DNA from: Pleurocapsa sp. PCC 7327
Lineage (GTDB): Bacteria; Cyanobacteriota; Cyanobacteriia; Cyanobacteriales; Microcystaceae
Assembly (NCBI RefSeq): GCF_000317025.1
Contig: NC_019689.1
Span: 3,426,024 to 3,490,023, forward strand
DNA: 64,000 nt
Direction of reading: 5' to 3'
Part shown: positions 9,468-18,522 of the stretch, one piece after another
How the letters are laid out: each line of letters opens with the position of its first letter
Position numbering within the stretch: the first letter of the stretch is position 1
Made by a program: the position numbers and the translations under genes
Notes under the pieces: model-generated
What the model saw: only the letters and a program-made list of their open reading frames with translations
What the model was told of the DNA's origin: nothing
The model's database searches: none

Positions 9468-9850
9468 ACTTGACATTCTCCCCGGCGCGAACGCACGGGG
9501 GATTCTTCTTTCAACCAGCTAACTTACTCGTGGCTGTTTTCACCTACCAAGCAGAGGTTAATCTGTCCAGAAGGGTTTACTTTAGGTGTGCCCCACCCTA
9601 GTTGCTCTAGTCCTTTATTCAAAATATTAATAGCAGCATTCCAGTCTCTACAAAGTACAGCACCACAACTACAAACATGGGTTCTAGTACTTAGAGATTT
9701 TTTGACCCTAGCTCCACAAGAGCTACAATCTTGAGAATAGCCCGGTATGCTGGGGCTAATTTTTGCAATAAGACAATTAATCGAGGTACTCATTGGTAAA
9801 CTTCTAAGTTGGGCGGGCTTTACCCACCCAGTTCTGTGTATGACTCTACC
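9467..9850 (-). mobile_element. Degenerate IS200/IS605-group element
   Basis: One end is the TTGACATTCTCCCC...GGGGGATTCTT hairpin at about 9470-9508, common at the tnpB-proximal end of cyanobacterial IS200/IS605 elements. Inside is a C-terminal tnpB fragment. The other end shows a subterminal hairpin, GGGCGGG/CCCACCC around CTTTA (9819-9837). No tnpA is present and most of tnpB is deleted, so the copy cannot move itself. Exact ends are uncertain because these elements make no target duplication. Confidence 0.65.
9524..9793 (-). pseudogene. tnpB: TnpB C-terminal fragment (zinc-ribbon end)
   Basis: The 89-residue frame contains the TnpB zinc ribbon (CSSCG, then CSCG in place of CxxC) followed by the RD-x-NAA-x-NIL motif (CRDWNAAINILNKGL), which is the end of the RuvC-like nuclease domain. 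The tail TPKVNPSGQ is typical of cyanobacterial copies. About 300 N-terminal residues, including the first catalytic Asp and the Glu, are absent. The second zinc pair has lost one residue (CSC rather than CxxC). It is a remnant. Confidence 0.8.
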
Positions 9851-9890
9851 GTTATAATGAAGTCATGAAATAAACTCGTTGCTTGAACTA

Positions 9891-10526
9891 ATGACGACTT
9901 CCTTGACTCAGGTTCTCTCCCTTGAAGATTTCCTCAAATTGCCATATTTGATTGCCATATTTGGAGGATTCTCCGGCATGGGAATACGTGGATGGGGTCG
10001 CAATCCAAAAGCCCATGCCTAAGACTCGACACTCTATCCTACAAAAACGTCTTTTGGCAGAAGTTGACAGCAAGACTGCTGATTATACAGCGTTACCTGA
10101 GTTGCGATGTGCCTTCGGTGGGCGTTCTATTGTTCCCGATGTTGCGGTAATTGCGTGGAATCGAATTAACCTGAATGAAGTAGGTGAACCGGAGGATGAC
10201 TTTACCGAAGCACCTATTGGATCGTCGAAATCCTTTCACCCGATCGAAAGGTGAACCGTGCAATTGACAACATTCTGCATTGTTTGAAACATGGCAGTAA
10301 ATTAGGATGGATGCTTGACCCAGATGATTATTCTGTTACCAAAGCCGAGTTAAAAGGAGACATTAACGTTTTGAAATCAGAAGTCGGCTTTTTGAAAGAC
10401 GATATTAAAGACCTGAAAGGGTCAACTAGAGCGCAAATTTGGACGTTAATCGGAATTCTCATTACAGCAGTCGGTGGGTTTTTAGTGGCAGTTAGGCAAT
10501 TTGTTTTGTTGGCCCCTAAACTGTGA
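9891..10526 (+). pseudogene. Uma2-family nuclease-like gene broken by a 13-bp duplication and a 1-bp loss, with a coiled-coil/TM tail
   Basis: Uma2 (DUF820) proteins are restriction-like-fold proteins very abundant in cyanobacteria. The ATG at 9891 starts MTTSLTQVLSLEDFLKLPYL. The 13-mer ATTGCCATATTTG is then duplicated in tandem (9938-9950, 9951-9963), which shifts the frame. Removing one copy restores LKLPYLEDSPAWEY-VDG. A second shift follows 10215: adding one G gives EAPDWIVEILSPD, the family's standard motif. The frame then reads ILHCLKHGSKLGWMLDPDDYSV and stops matching Uma2. Instead it becomes charged heptads (DINVLKSEVGFLKDDIKDLK) and one membrane helix, which looks like the end of a different small coiled-coil membrane protein joined by deletion. 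Confidence 0.8.
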
Positions 10527-10554
10527 CATTTCCTATAACTTGTTCTGATATTGT

Positions 10555-10740
10555 TTGGGTGTCAAGTTTGTATATCGGCGGAAAACATTAATTCAATGGT
10601 TTGAGGAACGCGATCGCAACTTTCAACCGCTGCTTGTTCGATTAGGACTGGCAGTAGATAGATTGACAGTAATTCGACTTCAGCAACCCAAAGAAACTCG
10701 ACCTCACGATGGGTTAAACACTCTCATAGCAAGCGAAAAT
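10555..10740 (+). pseudogene. Possible 3' fragment of the split VOC gene
   Basis: A 62-codon stretch reads RNFQPLLVRLGL, then DRLTVIRLQQP and GLNTLIASENSRFSV. This layout (PL..GL..LT...., then L..L....F.V) resembles the last third of VOC-family proteins of the type truncated at 9467. If correct, the IS, Uma2 and coiled-coil pieces were all inserted into one VOC gene. The match is from memory and weak; the segment has no start of its own and overlaps the end of the next minus-strand gene. Confidence 0.25.
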
Positions 10741-12544
10741 AGTAGATTCTCAGTTCGTCATCTTCATAATAAATAGAAGTATTGGCATGGGTGCGACGAT
10801 ATGCCTCGCACATCTGTAAGGCTTCATACTGCACGCTAGCTCGACCTGCTGCCGATCGATAGTAGCGATAGGTAGGATCGGACAGGAGCGAGTAGGGAAC
10901 ATTTTGAGGAGCGAGCGCTGAGGTAATAAAGGGCTTTTTTTCCACGAAAATAAACAGATGAGGCGTGGAAAAAGGAAATTTAAAATCGGGATTGCCTGCC
11001 TTTTTGACATAATTGTTGACAACCTGTGCCATATCTTGATACCATCCCGCGCCATAACTTTGAGAAAACTGCTCGACGGGAGCGACAATCGCCCAACCTT
11101 TGTTTGCAAAGAGCATGCGGAGTTCTAGGGTTTTGCGAGCAGCTATATCGTATTCTAGATAGGGAATCTGGGGCGGCAAGGGTAGTAAGAAATTCAGCGA
11201 AAAGGCAAAAACGAGTATTAAGCAGATGGCTTGCGACCATTGACGCAATATTAAACTCAATAACCAGATTGCCAAGAGCGATAAGAGTCCCCAAAGCAAA
11301 CTCAATCCTATTGGCAGCGTTAAGAGAAAGCTTTGACCCCAATGCTGCTGATTTTCGGGACTAGCCGCGAGTAGCGCCAAGGCTATCCACGCGATCGCAA
11401 CTATAGCTAGGGCAAACCTGCGTCCGCCCAGCAGTCCGATCCCGCCAACGAATGCCAGAATTAGTAGTGGCGGAGCTGTCATGGCAACGATCGCCAAGCA
11501 ACAAACAGTATCGATCCCAGCAGATTGTTTTTGTTTTCTGAGCCTAGTATTGCAGTAGCAGGCGATCGCTAATAGAAGAAAAGTCGCCCCGATTTCTAAC
11601 TCGCCTGCTGCCCATTGTCGAATCAGCGATGCATTCAAACTCCCCACAATTGTACTCAGCCATTGTTGCAACCAGTCGGGTAAATTGCTAGGAATCTCTT
11701 TATGCCAAGTAAATAAGTAAGCTCCCAAGCTGTAGGTAGCTATCAGTGCGGCTGTCGTATTCTGCGTGAGAACGCGCACGTGATAACCGACACTCAACAC
11801 TAAGAGCAGCCCCAATAGCGGACTTAAAAAGCGAATCGCCTGCATAGCATCGATCGCCCCTAATAGAGACACGACAGTCGCTAAGGCGGGCAACACGGGC
11901 ACATAGTTGACCTGCGGCTGTTCTCCTGCCAGAAATTGCCGAGTTATCAGCAAGGTGCGATAGCTATCGGGATGCGAGAAACGCAGTTCGAGTAGGGGAT
12001 GTTCGAGGCGAAGCAGGATAGCAAAGGTGAGAATGACTGACAGTGCCAGCACGGTTAGTTTGTTCCGTTCTATGGCAATTCGGATTGATTTAAGGGAGCG
12101 AACCAGCCAAATTTTGAGCGAGCGCCAACTTCGACGAGCTACCTGCTGAAATTCGGGAAACAAGCCGCGATCGAGCCAATCTATAGCAGCAAAGGTCAAA
12201 GGTTGAAATGCTAAGGTCAATTGCGCGATCGCGCCCCGGCGATGGCGGAACAGCCAGCCCAGCAGAAAACACAAACCGCAAAAAAGCACTAGGGTAAACC
12301 AGCTAAATAGGCGCAATGTGCTTAAACTCAGCACTCCCGTCACTGCAACTAGCGTCATTCGCGCCCAAGCAGCGATCGCTCGACTGTCAGGCGATCTGGC
12401 TTTTGCGGGAGAAATCAACTGACCGGGCAACCAAAAAAATACAGCGAAAAATAGGGCACTTACCCAGAGAGCAGCGATTAGATCGAGGAGAAGGTTTTGA
12501 ATGACTGACACGATCGCAAATTTAAACGTCGAAAATTTAATCAA
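10724..12544 (-). CDS. Large polytopic membrane protein of unknown function
   Basis: The 606 residues contain roughly a dozen hydrophobic segments, the first at about residues 20-45, with a cluster between residues 170 and 480. A soluble C-terminal domain of about 130 residues follows (LRMLFANKGWAIVAPVEQ onward), with many aromatic and Tyr/Arg residues at the end. The plan of many helices then a globular C-terminal domain resembles GT-C-type lipid-sugar-dependent glycosyltransferases and O-antigen-type membrane enzymes. An acidic residue in the first loop (HPDSYR near 190) could serve as the GT-C Asp motif, but I cannot confirm a family. It sits between the spherulin-4 gene and galE on the opposite strand. 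A role in glycan work is a guess from position. Confidence 0.7.
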   Translation of the reverse strand: MIKFSTFKFAIVSVIQNLLLDLIAALWVSALFFAVFFWLPGQLISPAKARSPDSRAIAAWARMTLVAVTGVLSLSTLRLFSWFTLVLFCGLCFLLGWLFRHRRGAIAQLTLAFQPLTFAAIDWLDRGLFPEFQQVARRSWRSLKIWLVRSLKSIRIAIERNKLTVLALSVILTFAILLRLEHPLLELRFSHPDSYRTLLITRQFLAGEQPQVNYVPVLPALATVVSLLGAIDAMQAIRFLSPLLGLLLVLSVGYHVRVLTQNTTAALIATYSLGAYLFTWHKEIPSNLPDWLQQWLSTIVGSLNASLIRQWAAGELEIGATFLLLAIACYCNTRLRKQKQSAGIDTVCCLAIVAMTAPPLLILAFVGGIGLLGGRRFALAIVAIAWIALALLAASPENQQHWGQSFLLTLPIGLSLLWGLLSLLAIWLLSLILRQWSQAICLILVFAFSLNFLLPLPPQIPYLEYDIAARKTLELRMLFANKGWAIVAPVEQFSQSYGAGWYQDMAQVVNNYVKKAGNPDFKFPFSTPHLFIFVEKKPFITSALAPQNVPYSLLSDPTYRYYRSAAGRASVQYEALQMCEAYRRTHANTSIYYEDDELRIYYFRLL

Positions 12545-12978
12545 AAAACTCTTATTTCAAAAGCAAATCTATCATATCCGATAGTGCAAATTAAGTAATG
12601 TAATTTTTCGCGATCGATTACAGTTTTTAATTTGTACATTTTATATCCAAAAAAAATAACATTTTTGTCTCAAAAAAATACTCTTTTCAAGGTGCGGCAA
12701 AAGTAATAAACTAGGTAGCGTGAAGTCCAAACTTCTTGAAAATTCTAGCGTTTTACCAAATAAAGATTCAGTTATTATAAATTTTGATTTTAAACTCTTG
12801 ATGTTTTAATTAGGATATGGCTATCATTAAAGATTAAATATTTTCTTTTAAAAAAATAATTCAATATAAATAGCAATAAATTGTAAAAAACTTGACAGAA
12901 ACTTTATAAAAACTGCCAGTTTTTATGTCATAATATTTTTTTGAAAACATCTAAGTATATTCGCTTAAGTAAAATCCG
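12545..12978 (+). promoter_or_regulatory. AT-rich promoter region upstream of galE
   Basis: No gene is visible in these 434 bases, which are much richer in A/T than their surroundings. Both flanking genes are transcribed away from it, so it must hold two promoters. Close to galE there is TTGACA at 12893-12898, a perfect inverted repeat TAAAAACTG-C-CAGTTTTTA (12907-12925) and a CATAAT box (12929-12934). The palindrome is a plausible operator. The long AT-rich spacer hints at complex control of the galE-RTX-glmM run. Confidence 0.45.
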
Positions 12979-14202
12979 ATGACTAAAAAAATATTAGTTA
13001 CCGGAGGAGCTGGTTATATCGGCTCTCATACCGTGTATCAATTGGGAAAATTTGGTTATGATGTCGTAGTTTATGACAACCTTTCTACTGGTTCGGTATC
13101 GGCAGTAACTACTGGCGAATTGATTGTAGGCGGATTAGAAAATAAAAAATTTTTATCGCATATTTTTGCCAAACATCAATTCGATGCCGTCATCCATTTT
13201 GCAGCCAGTATTTCCGTCCCGGAATCCGTCGCTCAACCTCTCGATTACTACACCAACAATACTTGCAACACCTTAAATTTATTGCAGTGCTGTCAGACCT
13301 ATGGGGTTGATAAATTCATCTTTTCCAGCACCGCCGCCACCTACGGCGAGCCAAAAGAAAATCCGGTGACAGAAAACTCGCCAACCGAACCGATGAATCC
13401 CTACGGTCGCTCTAAACTTATGAGCGAACAGATAATTCGCGACTACAGTCGCGCTTCTGGATTGAAATACGTTATTTTGCGCTACTTCAATGTAGCTGGC
13501 GCAGATACGAACGGGCAAATCGGTCAGTCTGCCAAAAAAGCCGAACACTTAATCAAGGTAGCTTGCGATGCTGCATTGGGTCGTCGTCATTGTGTCAAGG
13601 TCTTTGGGACGGATTTTCCTACTCCAGACGGCACCGGGATTAGGGATTACATCCATGTAGAAGACTTGGCAAGAGCGCATATCGATGCGCTGCGCTACTT
13701 AGAAGTAGGCGGTGACAGCCAAATTTTCAACTGCGGTTATGGTCGAGGTTACAGCGTCCGGGAAGTTATCGACAAAGTAAAAGAGATTTCTGGCGTAGAT
13801 TTTTCCGTCATCGCAACAACCCGACGAGCAGGAGATCCCGCTTGTGTCGTTGCCTGCGCTGACAAGATTCGTCAGATGCTCGGTTGGGAACCTAAATTTA
13901 ATAGTTTGGACACTATTGTTAGAACGGCTTTGAATTGGGAGAAAAAATTAATTACGCTTGCCCAATTAGAAAAAACCCTAGCCGAACAAAATTTCAAGCT
14001 GGGCGTTCTTCTGCTTGAGAAACAGGTTATTTCTGCGACTGAATTAGAGAAACTCTTACAAGAACAATCGGCTAGCGGAATGAAGTTAGGCGAACTGTTG
14101 GTTCAGAAAGGACTTCTATGCCAAAACAATTTAGAGAGCGTTCTAAAAGAGCAAAGCTGGCGAAAGAAAGGCTTTTGGTTAAAGTTACCGACTGCGGTTT
14201 GA
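12979..14202 (+). CDS. galE: UDP-glucose 4-epimerase fused to a C-terminal MshEN-like (c-di-GMP-binding pattern) domain
   Basis: Residues 1-330 are a normal extended-SDR epimerase: NAD motif TGGAGYIGSH at 8-17, SSTAATYG with the catalytic Ser/Thr, and YGRSK with the catalytic Tyr and Lys. It interconverts UDP-Glc/UDP-Gal and, in many bacteria, UDP-GlcNAc/UDP-GalNAc. GalE usually ends near 330-340 residues, but this one has about 70 more. Residues 340-363 (KLGVLLLEKQ...LLQEQ) and 369-392 (KLGELLVQKG...VLKEQ) are two 24-residue repeats with a 5-residue spacer. Both keep LG at 2-3, L at 6, 17 and 21, and Q at 24, the MshEN pattern; its first Arg is Lys in both. A half repeat (LITLAQLEKTLAEQ) precedes them. 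It leads the run galE, RTX deacetylase, glmM. Confidence 0.93.
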   Translation: MTKKILVTGGAGYIGSHTVYQLGKFGYDVVVYDNLSTGSVSAVTTGELIVGGLENKKFLSHIFAKHQFDAVIHFAASISVPESVAQPLDYYTNNTCNTLNLLQCCQTYGVDKFIFSSTAATYGEPKENPVTENSPTEPMNPYGRSKLMSEQIIRDYSRASGLKYVILRYFNVAGADTNGQIGQSAKKAEHLIKVACDAALGRRHCVKVFGTDFPTPDGTGIRDYIHVEDLARAHIDALRYLEVGGDSQIFNCGYGRGYSVREVIDKVKEISGVDFSVIATTRRAGDPACVVACADKIRQMLGWEPKFNSLDTIVRTALNWEKKLITLAQLEKTLAEQNFKLGVLLLEKQVISATELEKLLQEQSASGMKLGELLVQKGLLCQNNLESVLKEQSWRKKGFWLKLPTAV

Positions 14203-14377
14203 TCTGACGAGTTATCTGTTGTTTTCCTAACCCTTCAACCTAAGAGTTATTTTTCTGAAAACCAATAGTTTTTCTTACTCCTTACTTCGGGCAATCTTGA
14301 AATGTTAGGAGCTAGGAAATGTATGTTTAATTCTCTCAATTAAAATTTTTTAGTTTATCAGATAAAAAGGAGCAAAA

Positions 14378-17300
14378 ATGTCTAATTATTGGCTGCCAGA
14401 ATCAATCGAATCGGCGTTAACTACGGTTTTGCTGGCTGCTTTAGAAAAACTTAAATTTTTGAGAGATGACTCTACTTTTATTGAGAAAATAAGTCTAGCT
14501 TTTGGCAATTCTTGGGATCGCGATCGCGCCAAAGCGTTACTTCAAAACTTAGCAAGTGGCAACAATTTACCAAAGATTGCAATTGTCTCTTCGCCGCAAA
14601 TTAATGGAGGCAAAGGAGCTTTCGATCGCACTGATAATATTATCTATTTATCGCAGGAATTTTTAATTGCCAATGCTAGCAATTTAGATTCTATTGAAAG
14701 CGTTCTACTAGAAGAAATCGGTCATTTTATCGATTCTCAAATTAATACTACAGATTCTGCGGGAGATGAAGGGGCAATTTTTTCTGCAATTGCTCAAGGA
14801 AAAACTTTATCTGACTCCGAACTTGCCGCCCTAAAAACCGAAAACGATACGACTGATATCACCATCAACGGACAAGCAAGAACGGTAGAACTTGCCACAA
14901 GTTTTGGCAATATAACTCTCGATGGAAACTTAAGTGACTGGACTAACTTTTTCCGCTTAGATGCAGTGCCGGGAACGGGGCAACCGGGATATGAAATCTA
15001 TGGCAAATATGCAGGTGATGCCTATATATTCGCGATTAAATCGAATAGCACTCAAATCGCTTCTGGAACGACAATTTGGTTAAATACCGATCGCAATGCG
15101 AGTACGGGTTATCAAATATTTGGTTTTGCTGGCGGGGCAGAATATAACGTCAACTTTTTTACCGATAATCAACCCTATCTTTATACGGGTGCAGACGGAG
15201 AAACTCCAGTCGGAGGTACTATTGCTGGCACACCTTTAAATTATGCTTTTGGCAATAACAATCAAATCGTTGAATTTGCCGTTCCCATCTCGCAACTTCA
15301 AGGAGTTTCTCCCAATAGCGCGATCGATATTTTAGCCGATATTAATAATCAGATATTCTTACCATCAGATTATTCTGCCACCCCCTATACGATTAAAACC
15401 AATTTACCGCAGAGAACTGACTTTAGTAAAAAAGTCGCCATTGTTTTTTCTGAAACAACTGCTAATAACTTTTTTGATAAAAAGGCATATACCCAGCTAT
15501 TCATGTCCATGCAATACCAGGCAATGATGGCAGGGATTCCCTTTGACATTATTACAGAAAACGATCTGACCAATATTAATAATCTTGTCAATTATGATGC
15601 TATAATCTTTCCCTCTTTTCGCAACGTTAAAACTAGCCAACTGGGCGCAATTACAGATACTCTACTCGACGCGGTTTATAAATACAATATCGGCATTATT
15701 ACTGCCGGAGATTTCCTAAGCAATGACGAAAATAATAATGCTTTACCGGGCGATTCCTATATTCGCATGAAGCAGCTTTTAGATGTCACTCGTACTACGG
15801 GCGGCGGTCCCGTTAATGGCACTCTCAGAGCTGAGGATATTACCCATCCGGTAATGCAGAATTATGCCCCTAACGAGCAAATTCGTGCCTATAATGGCAT
15901 ATTTTTTAACGCCTATGGCGACGGAATTACTGGCGACAACAAACAACCCATCGTTTTGGCAGATTTTGAAGCAAATGGACAGAGTTATAATGCCGTTTTA
16001 GCAACGCAAACAGGCGGTAGGAACGTTCATTTTGCGACTGAAGGATTTTTAGGAGATAACAACTTAGTTTGGCAAGCACTGCAATGGGTTATTTCTAATA
16101 ACCAGCCAACCGTTCGACTGAATATGAGTCGGGATGCCAGTATTTTTCTCTCCCGCAATGACATGGATCAGTCGCAGTATATCGATGAAGTTCCTCGCGT
16201 CAACGTTCCGCTTTATAACATCATTGCTGAGTGGAAGAATAACTATAATTTTGTCGGTTCTTATTACATCAATGTTGGGAATAGACCAAACCAAGGAGCC
16301 GTTACGGATTGGACGGTTTCTGGTCCCTTATACCGAGATTATATTGCTCTGGGCAATGAAATCGGAACTCACTCTTATACTCATCTGCAATTCGACTACA
16401 CGCCTCCTAACGATACCAATGTTTTAACTCCTGCTCAACTAGAATTTGAATTCAATCAATCCAAATTAGTTATCGAGCAAGAATTAGGAAAATACGTTCC
16501 AGGTTTTCAAGTTATTGGTGCAGCAATTCCCGGTCAACCGGAAGGAATTGCCGTCAGCGAAGAATTAAGAAAATATCTCTCCTATGTAACGGGTGGATAT
16601 GCGAGTGTTGGTGCGGGATATCCAGGGGCATTTGGATTCATGTTTCCTGGGGATGATTATGTCTATTTTGCTCCCAACATGTCTTTCGATTTTTCCTTAA
16701 TTGGATTTAGACAATTAACGGCACAACAAGCCGAGGCAGTTTGGGCGCAAGAATATGCCGAGATAATTAACAAAGCTGCCCAACCGATCGTTCTCTTTCC
16801 TTGGCACGACTACGGTCCTACTTTAGCCGAGCCTGGTTATACCAAGGAAATGTTTGCCAATTTTATCGCTAGGGCATACAACGACAACACAGAATTTGTT
16901 ACCTTTGCCGATCTCCATCAGCGCATTAAAACCTTCGAGCAATCCCAGTTATTTATTAACAATGCTGGCAATACTATTACTGCTAGAGTTGCTTCCAATG
17001 ATGTGGGGAAATTCTCGCTCAATATTAGTAATAACCAACCCATTCAAAGTGTAAACAATTGGTATGCCTACGACAGAGATACGGTATTTCTTCCCAAAAA
17101 TGGCGGCGAGTTCACTATCAATTTAGGTGCGACACCCGATGATGTCACGCGGATTACTAACTTGCCAATGCGGGCTGAATTATTGTCTTTGACGGGAAAT
17201 GGCACCGATTTAGAGTTTACCTTCGTTGGCGAAGGTGAAGTTGTCATAGATTTGAAAGCTGCTAATGGAAGAAATTATTCCATTGAAGGGGCAAGCAGTT

Positions 17301-18502
17301 GGACTCTCAATGGAGAAATCCTGAGAATGCAATTCAACACCGTTAAGCAACATACGGGGCGCGTCAGCTTGTCTCCAACGGTTGCAAGTCCCCTGGCCGT
17401 TGCCAATCCCATCGCCGATGTTGCAGTTGATGAAGATGCAGCCAATACCGTTATCGATCTCAGTAATGTCTTTAGCGACGGTAGCAGACCCTCGGCAACC
17501 ATTGAGAAAACCATTTTTGCCAACAGCAATAGCGATTTAGTCGCTGCTACGATCGCCGATAATAATCTGGTTCTAGATTATCAACCCGATCGCTTTGGCA
17601 CCGCAGAAATTACCATTCGCGGTACATCTAATGGTTCGATCGTCGATGACACCTTTATCGTTACTGTCAATCCCGTCGATGATGCGCCTATCGTCGCCAA
17701 TCCGATTGCCGATGTCAGTGCCAACCAAGATGCGCCCAACACCAACATCGATCTCAGTAACGTCTTTACCGATATCGATAACGATCCTGCCGCGATCGCA
17801 AAAACCGTTCTGACCAATACGAATCCCAGTTTAGTAACTGCCGCGATCGCCAATAATACTCTCACCTTAGATTACCAACCCAATCGATTTGGCACTTCAA
17901 ACATTACTATTCGCGGCACCTCTGGCGGCAAAACCGTTGACGACACCTTTACTGTCACCGTCAACCCAGTCGGCAAGGTCATCAATGGAACGACTAGCAA
18001 CAATTCCCTTTCAGGCACCGTAGGTCGAGACATTATCTACGGTTTGGGCGGAAATGACACGCTCGCTGGCAACGGGGGAGATGATGTTCTCTTTGGCGGA
18101 ACAGGCAATGACTCTCTCCAAGGTGGCGGCGGACGCGACGTGCTGATTGGGGTCGATCCCAGTCAATCGACCGCAGGTAGGGGCGAGATAGATATTCTCA
18201 GAGGCAACCAAGGAAGCGATCGCTTTGTTCTAGGAGAATGGGATCGAGTTTATTACAACGACGGCAACGACAGCGATCGCGGTTTAGCCGATTATGCCCG
18301 AATCGTTGATTTCTCGGCTACTCAGGGAGATACGATCCAACTTCGCGGGAATGCTTCTAACTATAGCCTGAGTGCTTCTCCCAACGGGTTGCCTAGCGGT
18401 ACGGCTATCTTCTTAAAGACTTCGGGACAGGACGAACTGATTGGCATCGTACAAGGGGTTAGCAACCTAAATCTCAATAGCAGCGCTTTTAGTTTCGTTT
18501 AG
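14378..18502 (+). CDS. Giant secreted RTX protein with a NodB/CE18-like polysaccharide deacetylase core
   Basis: The 1374 residues lack a Sec signal peptide. Domains in order: an N-terminal cyanobacterial RTX-associated domain (1-170, with [10 protein letters not shown]); a CBM9/DOMON-like beta-sandwich (175-320); a flavodoxin/glutaminase-like alpha/beta domain (about 335-570, starting KVAIVFSE); a deacetylase-like domain (585-890); two tandem 95-residue Ig-like repeats (about 1007-1200, each VANPIADV...VDDTF); RTX calcium nonapeptides (GGNDTLAGN, about 1203-1260); and a C-terminal beta domain. In the core, SRNDMDQ (D595, D597), GTHSYTH (H665, H669) and PWHDYG (H810, D811) match the metal and catalytic motifs of polysaccharide deacetylases; the combination recalls Agd3 (CE18) and PelA. 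RTX repeats with a C-terminal signal imply type I secretion. AAGGAG precedes the ATG. glmM follows after 20 bp. Confidence 0.85.
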   Translation: MSNYWLPESIESALTTVLLAALEKLKFLRDDSTFIEKISLAFGNSWDRDRAKALLQNLASGNNLPKIAIVSSPQINGGKGAFDRTDNIIYLSQEFLIANASNLDSIESVLLEEIGHFIDSQINTTDSAGDEGAIFSAIAQGKTLSDSELAALKTENDTTDITINGQARTVELATSFGNITLDGNLSDWTNFFRLDAVPGTGQPGYEIYGKYAGDAYIFAIKSNSTQIASGTTIWLNTDRNASTGYQIFGFAGGAEYNVNFFTDNQPYLYTGADGETPVGGTIAGTPLNYAFGNNNQIVEFAVPISQLQGVSPNSAIDILADINNQIFLPSDYSATPYTIKTNLPQRTDFSKKVAIVFSETTANNFFDKKAYTQLFMSMQYQAMMAGIPFDIITENDLTNINNLVNYDAIIFPSFRNVKTSQLGAITDTLLDAVYKYNIGIITAGDFLSNDENNNALPGDSYIRMKQLLDVTRTTGGGPVNGTLRAEDITHPVMQNYAPNEQIRAYNGIFFNAYGDGITGDNKQPIVLADFEANGQSYNAVLATQTGGRNVHFATEGFLGDNNLVWQALQWVISNNQPTVRLNMSRDASIFLSRNDMDQSQYIDEVPRVNVPLYNIIAEWKNNYNFVGSYYINVGNRPNQGAVTDWTVSGPLYRDYIALGNEIGTHSYTHLQFDYTPPNDTNVLTPAQLEFEFNQSKLVIEQELGKYVPGFQVIGAAIPGQPEGIAVSEELRKYLSYVTGGYASVGAGYPGAFGFMFPGDDYVYFAPNMSFDFSLIGFRQLTAQQAEAVWAQEYAEIINKAAQPIVLFPWHDYGPTLAEPGYTKEMFANFIARAYNDNTEFVTFADLHQRIKTFEQSQLFINNAGNTITARVASNDVGKFSLNISNNQPIQSVNNWYAYDRDTVFLPKNGGEFTINLGATPDDVTRITNLPMRAELLSLTGNGTDLEFTFVGEGEVVIDLKAANGRNYSIEGASSWTLNGEILRMQFNTVKQHTGRVSLSPTVASPLAVANPIADVAVDEDAANTVIDLSNVFSDGSRPSATIEKTIFANSNSDLVAATIADNNLVLDYQPDRFGTAEITIRGTSNGSIVDDTFIVTVNPVDDAPIVANPIADVSANQDAPNTNIDLSNVFTDIDNDPAAIAKTVLTNTNPSLVTAAIANNTLTLDYQPNRFGTSNITIRGTSGGKTVDDTFTVTVNPVGKVINGTTSNNSLSGTVGRDIIYGLGGNDTLAGNGGDDVLFGGTGNDSLQGGGGRDVLIGVDPSQSTAGRGEIDILRGNQGSDRFVLGEWDRVYYNDGNDSDRGLADYARIVDFSATQGDTIQLRGNASNYSLSASPNGLPSGTAIFLKTSGQDELIGIVQGVSNLNLNSSAFSFV

Positions 18503-18522
18503 TACTGGGGAGGATTTTCTCG

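Noticed and set aside
10555-10776. 73-codon frame as an independent small gene
   Set aside because: No ribosome-binding site or plausible start, overlaps the end of the 606-residue membrane protein gene; treated only as a possible VOC fragment.
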